From Alistipes sp. (GTDB lineage: Bacteria; Bacteroidota; Bacteroidia; Bacteroidales; Rikenellaceae), in NCBI GenBank assembly GCA_029060215.1, contig JAIDUK010000031.1:1-35811 (forward strand): DNA of 35,811 bases. The letters are read 5' to 3'. The notes below the pieces were generated by a model. That model saw only the letters and a program-made list of their open reading frames with translations. It was not told where the DNA came from and did not search any database. Shown piece by piece: positions 32,479 through 35,811 of the stretch. Position 1 is the stretch's first letter. Every line of letters starts with the position of its first letter. The position numbers and the translations under genes are program-made.

Positions 32479-33567
32479 ATGAAAAGATTCTACTTGTTGT
32501 TGGGCGCTGCGCTGCTGGCCGCTTGTGCCGGATCGGAGTGCCGCGAGCCCGAAGTGCGCAACGTGGTCTACATGATCGGCGACGGCATGGGACTGGCGCA
32601 GGTTTCGCTGTTGCAGATCGCCGCCGACTACGAGCCTACGGCTTTCGACCGGGCGCAGGGCATCGCCCTGATCGCCACGCGTTCGGCCAACAACCGCGTG
32701 ACCGATTCGGCCGCCGCGGGCACGGCGCTCAGCAGCGGCTGCAAGACCAACAATACATGGCTGGGGCTCGATACGGCCGGGCGGCGGCTCGAGCCGATCA
32801 CCGAATGCGCGCAGCGGCAGGGGATGCGGACCGGAGTGGTCGTCACCAGCCACCTCTACCACGCTACTCCCGCCGCGTTCTATGCCCATGCCGCCAACCG
32901 CGACGATGCGCAGACCATTACGGCCGACATGGTGGCCAGCGGCATCGACCTGCTGATCGGCGGCGGCCGCAAGGCGCTTTCCGAGGAGCTGCCCGAGGGC
33001 GGCACGCGCTTCGACGCTTTCCGGGCCAAGGGCTACCGGGTGGCGGTGGAGCCCGGGCAGATCGATACCCTGTCGGGGCTTCCGCTCGTGGCGGCCGTGG
33101 CCGACAAGCATCTGCCTGTTGCCGCCGAACGCGGCGATTATCTTCCGCAGGCGACGCGCAAGGCGCTGGAACTGCTTTCGGCCGATAACGACAAGGGCTT
33201 CTTCCTGATGGTCGAGGGGTCGCAGATCGACATGGCCTGCCACGGCAACGACGGGCCGCGCGTGCTCGACGAGATGCGCGACTTCGAACAGGCGGTCGCT
33301 GCGGCGATGGATTTTGCCGACAGCCATCCCGGTACGCTGGTCGTCGTCACGGCCGACCACGAGACGGGCGGGCTCACGCTTCCCAGCGGCAAGGCCGATT
33401 TCACGCTGCCCGAATCGGGCGTGCGGACCGAGTTCTCCACCGGCGGCCACTCGGCGTCGATCGTGCCCGTCTACCTCTATGGCACCGGTGCCGACCGCAT
33501 CGGCGGGCTGATGGACAACACCGAGCTGGCGAACCGCATCAAGCAGCTCATCGCCGAGAAGAAATAG
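32479..33567 (+). CDS. Alkaline phosphatase, lipoprotein
   Basis: The 362-residue precursor begins MKRFYLLLGAALLAAC, a lipoprotein signal with Cys16 as the anchor, so the enzyme faces the periplasm or surface. The mature part is an alkaline phosphatase superfamily enzyme that releases phosphate from monoesters: YMIGDGMG binds metal, Ser77 in VTDSAAAGTALSSG is the phosphorylated nucleophile, FLMVEGSQIDMACH and VVTADHETGG supply metal ligands, and STGGHSASIVPVYLYG the last histidine. I chose ATG 32479 because the upstream ATG at 32452 would add nine residues before the signal peptide. At about 360 residues it is shorter than E. coli PhoA. Confidence 0.93.
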   Translation: MKRFYLLLGAALLAACAGSECREPEVRNVVYMIGDGMGLAQVSLLQIAADYEPTAFDRAQGIALIATRSANNRVTDSAAAGTALSSGCKTNNTWLGLDTAGRRLEPITECAQRQGMRTGVVVTSHLYHATPAAFYAHAANRDDAQTITADMVASGIDLLIGGGRKALSEELPEGGTRFDAFRAKGYRVAVEPGQIDTLSGLPLVAAVADKHLPVAAERGDYLPQATRKALELLSADNDKGFFLMVEGSQIDMACHGNDGPRVLDEMRDFEQAVAAAMDFADSHPGTLVVVTADHETGGLTLPSGKADFTLPESGVRTEFSTGGHSASIVPVYLYGTGADRIGGLMDNTELANRIKQLIAEKK

Positions 33568-33591
33568 GCGTCCGGCCTTTCCTGTGCAGAA

Positions 33592-33619
33592 AAAGCCCCC
33601 GCAAACGTGCGGGGGCTTT
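33592..33619. terminator. Bidirectional terminator shared by convergent genes
   Basis: AAAGCCCCCGCA and TGCGGGGGCTTT form a 12-bp stem with the loop AACG. On the minus strand five T follow, on the plus strand only three, so it serves the BlaR1-like gene best but can also stop phosphatase transcripts. It lies 24 bp after the phosphatase stop and 45 bp after the opposing stop. Confidence 0.85.
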
Positions 33620-33664
33620 CGTATGGTCGGAGCTTGAAATCGAGCGGAAGCGTATGTTCGACGG

Positions 33665-35251
33665 TTACTTTCCGGCCGTTTCTGCGGCGGGCTGTTGGGC
33701 CGCCGGTGTCTCTGCGGCTATCGTCCGGAAGTCGATGGGCAGCGTATACCTCACCCGCACCGGATCGCCGCCTTGCAGTCCCGGGGTCCAAGCTCCGGCA
33801 GGCACCGAGCGGAGCACCCGCACCGCTTCATCCGACAGGGCGTCGTCGGGGCTTTGCAACACGCGGACGGAACCGATCGAGCCGTCGCGCTCGACGATGA
33901 ACGTCGCAACGACGCGTCCGGACGCCGCAGTCTCGGGGTAGCGCAGGCGCTGCTGTATCCATGTGCGGAAGTCTTGCAGGCCGCCGCCTTGGAACGTGGG
34001 CATGGTCTCGGCTATGAGCCACGGTTCGTCGGGGTCGTTCGCAGCATCGGGCGCCGGGGGCGCGGCCGCAGCGGCATGGCTGCTCTTCTCCGTTCCGAAC
34101 CGCACCGCCACCACTTCGGGAACGCTGGTCGCTTCGGTGGCTTCGATGTCGGCGGGAACCGATATCTCCACTGCACCGTTGCGGCCTTTTTCGCCGTACT
34201 TTTGCATGGCTTTTTCGGGCGTGAGGTTCCGAAGACGGGCCGAGGTGCCTTTCTTCGCGCTTGCGAGCGCCTTGCCGAGTGCATAAGCCTCTTCCTTGGA
34301 GCCTTGTTCTTCGCCGTTGACGATATAGAGCGGCTCGGGTTTGTCGGAGACGGCGGCTGTGTCGGCTGCGCCGGGTGTCGTCCGGATCACTGCGGCCCGC
34401 GTCGAGAGCGAAAAAGTGCACAGCAGGCCCGTTATGGCAAGCGCCGTGCCTGCCAGTCGCAGCAGGGCGTACCTGCCGCTGATGTGGGTAGTCATCATCT
34501 GAAAGCGTTTTTTGGTTAAGGAATTCTGCAACCCGGCGGCTATGTCCGGACTATAGCCGAAAAGTTGCCTGAATATGGCGGTCATGTAGAGTTGGCGGTC
34601 GTAGCCGCTTGTCAGCACGTCGCGGTCGGCTTCGTATTCTTCCGCTTCGGTCAGCCGCCGTGCCGCCAGCCACACGAACGGATTCCACCACAGCACGGCC
34701 TTCATCCCCTCCATCAACAGCCGTTCGCCGGAGTGGCGGCGGGCGATGTGGCTCGCTTCGTGGAGCAGAACGGTCTGCCGTTCGTCGGCCGGAGTGCCTT
34801 TCCACAAGTAGATGGTGCGGAAGAATGAGAAGGGGGCGATCGGCTCCTCGGTCAGGGCTATGGTGAAGCGGTCGCCGCGGTCGAGCGTGGCCCGGCGGCG
34901 CAGGCGCCTGATAGTCCGAAGCTGCCGCGCGATGGCGCCGAGGATGACCGCGGTTCCGGTGAGCCACAGCGCTCCGATTGCAGCCTCAGCAAAGGGGAAA
35001 GAGGCGGCAGCGACCGGTGCAGGCTCTGCACCGACCGTTTCTGCGAAGACGAACGGCTCGATTTCGATGACCGGGGCGGGCAGCAGCGGAATGCGCAGCC
35101 ACGGAATCAGTACGGCCAGCAGCGGCAGGGCCGACAGATAGAACCGGCAAGCGCGGGGCTGTATGCGCCGGTTGAGCAGCGCCTCGTAGGCACCCCACAG
35201 CACAGCGCTGCAAATCAAGATCTTGGCGGCTTCGAACAGCAAGGTTTTCAT
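33665..35251 (-). CDS. BlaR1/MecR1-type M56 metalloprotease with plug-like and TonB C-terminal domains
   Basis: The 528-residue membrane protein starts with membrane helices at about 7-25, 36-55 and 88-106, followed by a cytoplasmic M56 protease domain with the zinc motif HEASH (164-168) and the distal glutamate region EAEEYEADRDVL (202-213), then a fourth helix at about 266-284. The rest is periplasmic and is not a penicillin-binding sensor. First comes PLYIVNG and then YGEKGRNGAVEISV (308-365), like the plug of SusC/TonB-dependent receptors; then a TonB C-terminal domain (425-508, WIQQRLRYPE, GRVVATFIVERDGSI, WTPGLQGGDPVRVRYTLP). M56 proteases of this kind cleave BlaI-type repressors. Its ATG overlaps the stop of the repressor gene. 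Confidence 0.92.
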   Translation of the reverse strand: MKTLLFEAAKILICSAVLWGAYEALLNRRIQPRACRFYLSALPLLAVLIPWLRIPLLPAPVIEIEPFVFAETVGAEPAPVAAASFPFAEAAIGALWLTGTAVILGAIARQLRTIRRLRRRATLDRGDRFTIALTEEPIAPFSFFRTIYLWKGTPADERQTVLLHEASHIARRHSGERLLMEGMKAVLWWNPFVWLAARRLTEAEEYEADRDVLTSGYDRQLYMTAIFRQLFGYSPDIAAGLQNSLTKKRFQMMTTHISGRYALLRLAGTALAITGLLCTFSLSTRAAVIRTTPGAADTAAVSDKPEPLYIVNGEEQGSKEEAYALGKALASAKKGTSARLRNLTPEKAMQKYGEKGRNGAVEISVPADIEATEATSVPEVVAVRFGTEKSSHAAAAAPPAPDAANDPDEPWLIAETMPTFQGGGLQDFRTWIQQRLRYPETAASGRVVATFIVERDGSIGSVRVLQSPDDALSDEAVRVLRSVPAGAWTPGLQGGDPVRVRYTLPIDFRTIAAETPAAQQPAAETAGK

Positions 35252-35637
35252 GACTGCGATTTTTGGGCGTTGCGCATGATTTCGACGATCTCGGCCTGCT
35301 CGTCGGCCGAAATGTTCTCGTGGCGCGAGAAGAACGACACCAACTGGGCCAGCGAGCCGTCGAAATAGGAACTCAGCATCGACGACATCATCCGGCGGGC
35401 GTAGGCTTCGCGCGTGACGAGCGGATGGTAGCGGTGGCTTTTGCCCTCGGCAGTGTGGGCCACGAACCCCTTGTTTTCGAGGATCTTCAGAAATGTTGCC
35501 ACGGTCGTGTACTTGGGCCGCGGTTCGTCGGTGCGCTCGATGATCTGGCTCACTACGGCGTCGCCCAGCTCCCAGAGGATCCGCATGATCTCCTCTTCGC
35601 CGCGTGTCAGTTCCGCAATCGGTCGTTCGGTTTGCAT
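35248..35637 (-). CDS. BlaI/MecI/CopY-type transcriptional repressor
   Basis: The 129-residue protein is a winged-helix repressor of the BlaI/MecI family. It begins ELTRGEEEIMRILWELGDAV (residues 8-27), followed by PRPKYTTVATFLKILENKGF with the recognition helix and the wing HTAEGKSHRYHPLVTRE; the C-terminal half (SYFDGSLAQLVSFFS and after) is the dimerisation part that the partner protease would cut. I chose ATG 35637, as nine upstream codons of the open frame overlap the promoter leader. Two palindromic sites over its promoter suggest it represses its own operon. Natural signal and other targets are unknown; no beta-lactamase gene is nearby. Confidence 0.94.
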   Translation of the reverse strand: MQTERPIAELTRGEEEIMRILWELGDAVVSQIIERTDEPRPKYTTVATFLKILENKGFVAHTAEGKSHRYHPLVTREAYARRMMSSMLSSYFDGSLAQLVSFFSRHENISADEQAEIVEIMRNAQKSQS

Positions 35638-35658
35638 GGTCGGGTGGTTTTTACGATG

Positions 35659-35690
35659 CAAGTTTACTACTAAATTTTTAGAAGAACAAA
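35659..35690 (-). promoter_or_regulatory. Promoter of the repressor-protease operon
   Basis: TTTG (35690-35687), 20 bp, and TAAACTTG (35666-35659; one mismatch from TAnnTTTG) make a Bacteroidetes-type promoter 21 bp before the repressor ATG. Confidence 0.6.
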
Positions 35691-35712
35691 TATTTCTACT
35701 AAAATTTTAGTA
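35668..35712. promoter_or_regulatory. Two palindromic operators of the BlaI-type repressor
   Basis: TACTAAAATTTTAGTA (35697-35712) is a perfect 16-bp palindrome lying just upstream of the -33 element. A second, less perfect site TACTAAATTTTTAG (35668-35681) fills the spacer between -33 and -7. The centres are 29 bp apart. Both have the TACTA half-site style of BlaI/MecI operators, so binding would cover the promoter and give autorepression. Confidence 0.75.
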
Positions 35713-35749
35713 TTGTTTTGCGAAATCGCCGTTGGAACGAGCGGAAAGC

Positions 35750-35808
35750 AAGGTGAAAAGTGGAAAGTGGAAAGTGAAAAGTGAAAAGTGAAAAGTGAAA
35801 AGTGAAAT
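35750..35808. repeat. AAAGTGA-type repeat array at the window end
   Basis: Head-to-tail units AAAGTGG and then at least four near-perfect AAAGTGA units with one extra A run to the window edge, where the array may continue. It is the most regular of three such arrays. The 35713-35749 stretch before it shows nothing recognisable. Confidence 0.8.
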
Positions 35809-35811
35809 GGG

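Noticed and set aside
33665..35637. Beta-lactam resistance locus
   Set aside because: The sensor lacks a penicillin-binding domain and no beta-lactamase or PBP2a gene is nearby. The pair is a BlaI/BlaR1-type regulatory module of unknown signal.

Overview
The window reads as chromosomal DNA of a GC-rich member of the Bacteroidales, most likely Alistipes or a close relative in the Rikenellaceae. The evidence is the gene content (a DUF4301 protein, a V/A-type ATPase operon containing a DUF2764 subunit, a BlaR1-like protease carrying a TonB domain) and repeated promoter boxes of the Bacteroidetes form TAnnTTTG, several with TTTG about 20 bp upstream. Genus is inferred from protein style only. Most of the window is housekeeping DNA. 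Many long open frames on the opposite strand are shadows created by high GC at third codon positions.

Layout. 1-56 is the 5' part of a tRNA-Arg(ACG) on the minus strand. 245-6712 is a minus-strand block: ruvC, lpxD and coaD; a divergent aminotransferase class IV-like gene, holA and tilS; then murB. A divergent promoter separates murB from a plus-strand DUF4301 gene (6789-8222). 8404-16031 is a seven-gene V/A-type ATPase operon in the order E, DUF2764, A, B, D, I, K, ending at a strong terminator. 16095-16637 is a non-housekeeping patch holding an Asn-rich cassette that resembles the variable or template repeat of a diversity-generating retroelement, AT-rich inverted repeats and paired palindromes.

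16638-25484 is minus strand: rnr with an overlapping M20 peptidase gene, then a cyclotransferase lipoprotein, metH and metF in one run. 25785-31379 is plus strand: tig, a terminator, clpP-clpX, then tkt and a terminator. 31518-31707 holds two dispersed repeat elements. ung (minus) and an alkaline phosphatase lipoprotein (plus) diverge from a shared intergenic region. The window ends with a BlaI-type repressor and BlaR1/TonB-type antirepressor pair (minus) with two palindromic operators over their promoter.

How the genes fit together. The ATPase K subunit keeps every side chain I can match to the Na+ site of the Enterococcus hirae enzyme, so the complex is probably Na+-coupled; no F or G subunit gene is present. 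tig, clpP and clpX form a protein quality-control cluster. metH and metF supply the methyl transfer steps of methionine synthesis. lpxD and murB serve the outer membrane and cell wall. Points most worth a second look: the retroelement-like cassette with no reverse transcriptase in view, the dispersed TAAAACGTTTTA palindrome, the class IV aminotransferase fold without its lysine, nucleotidyltransferase-like motifs in DUF4301, and the protease/plug/TonB architecture beside the BlaI-type repressor.
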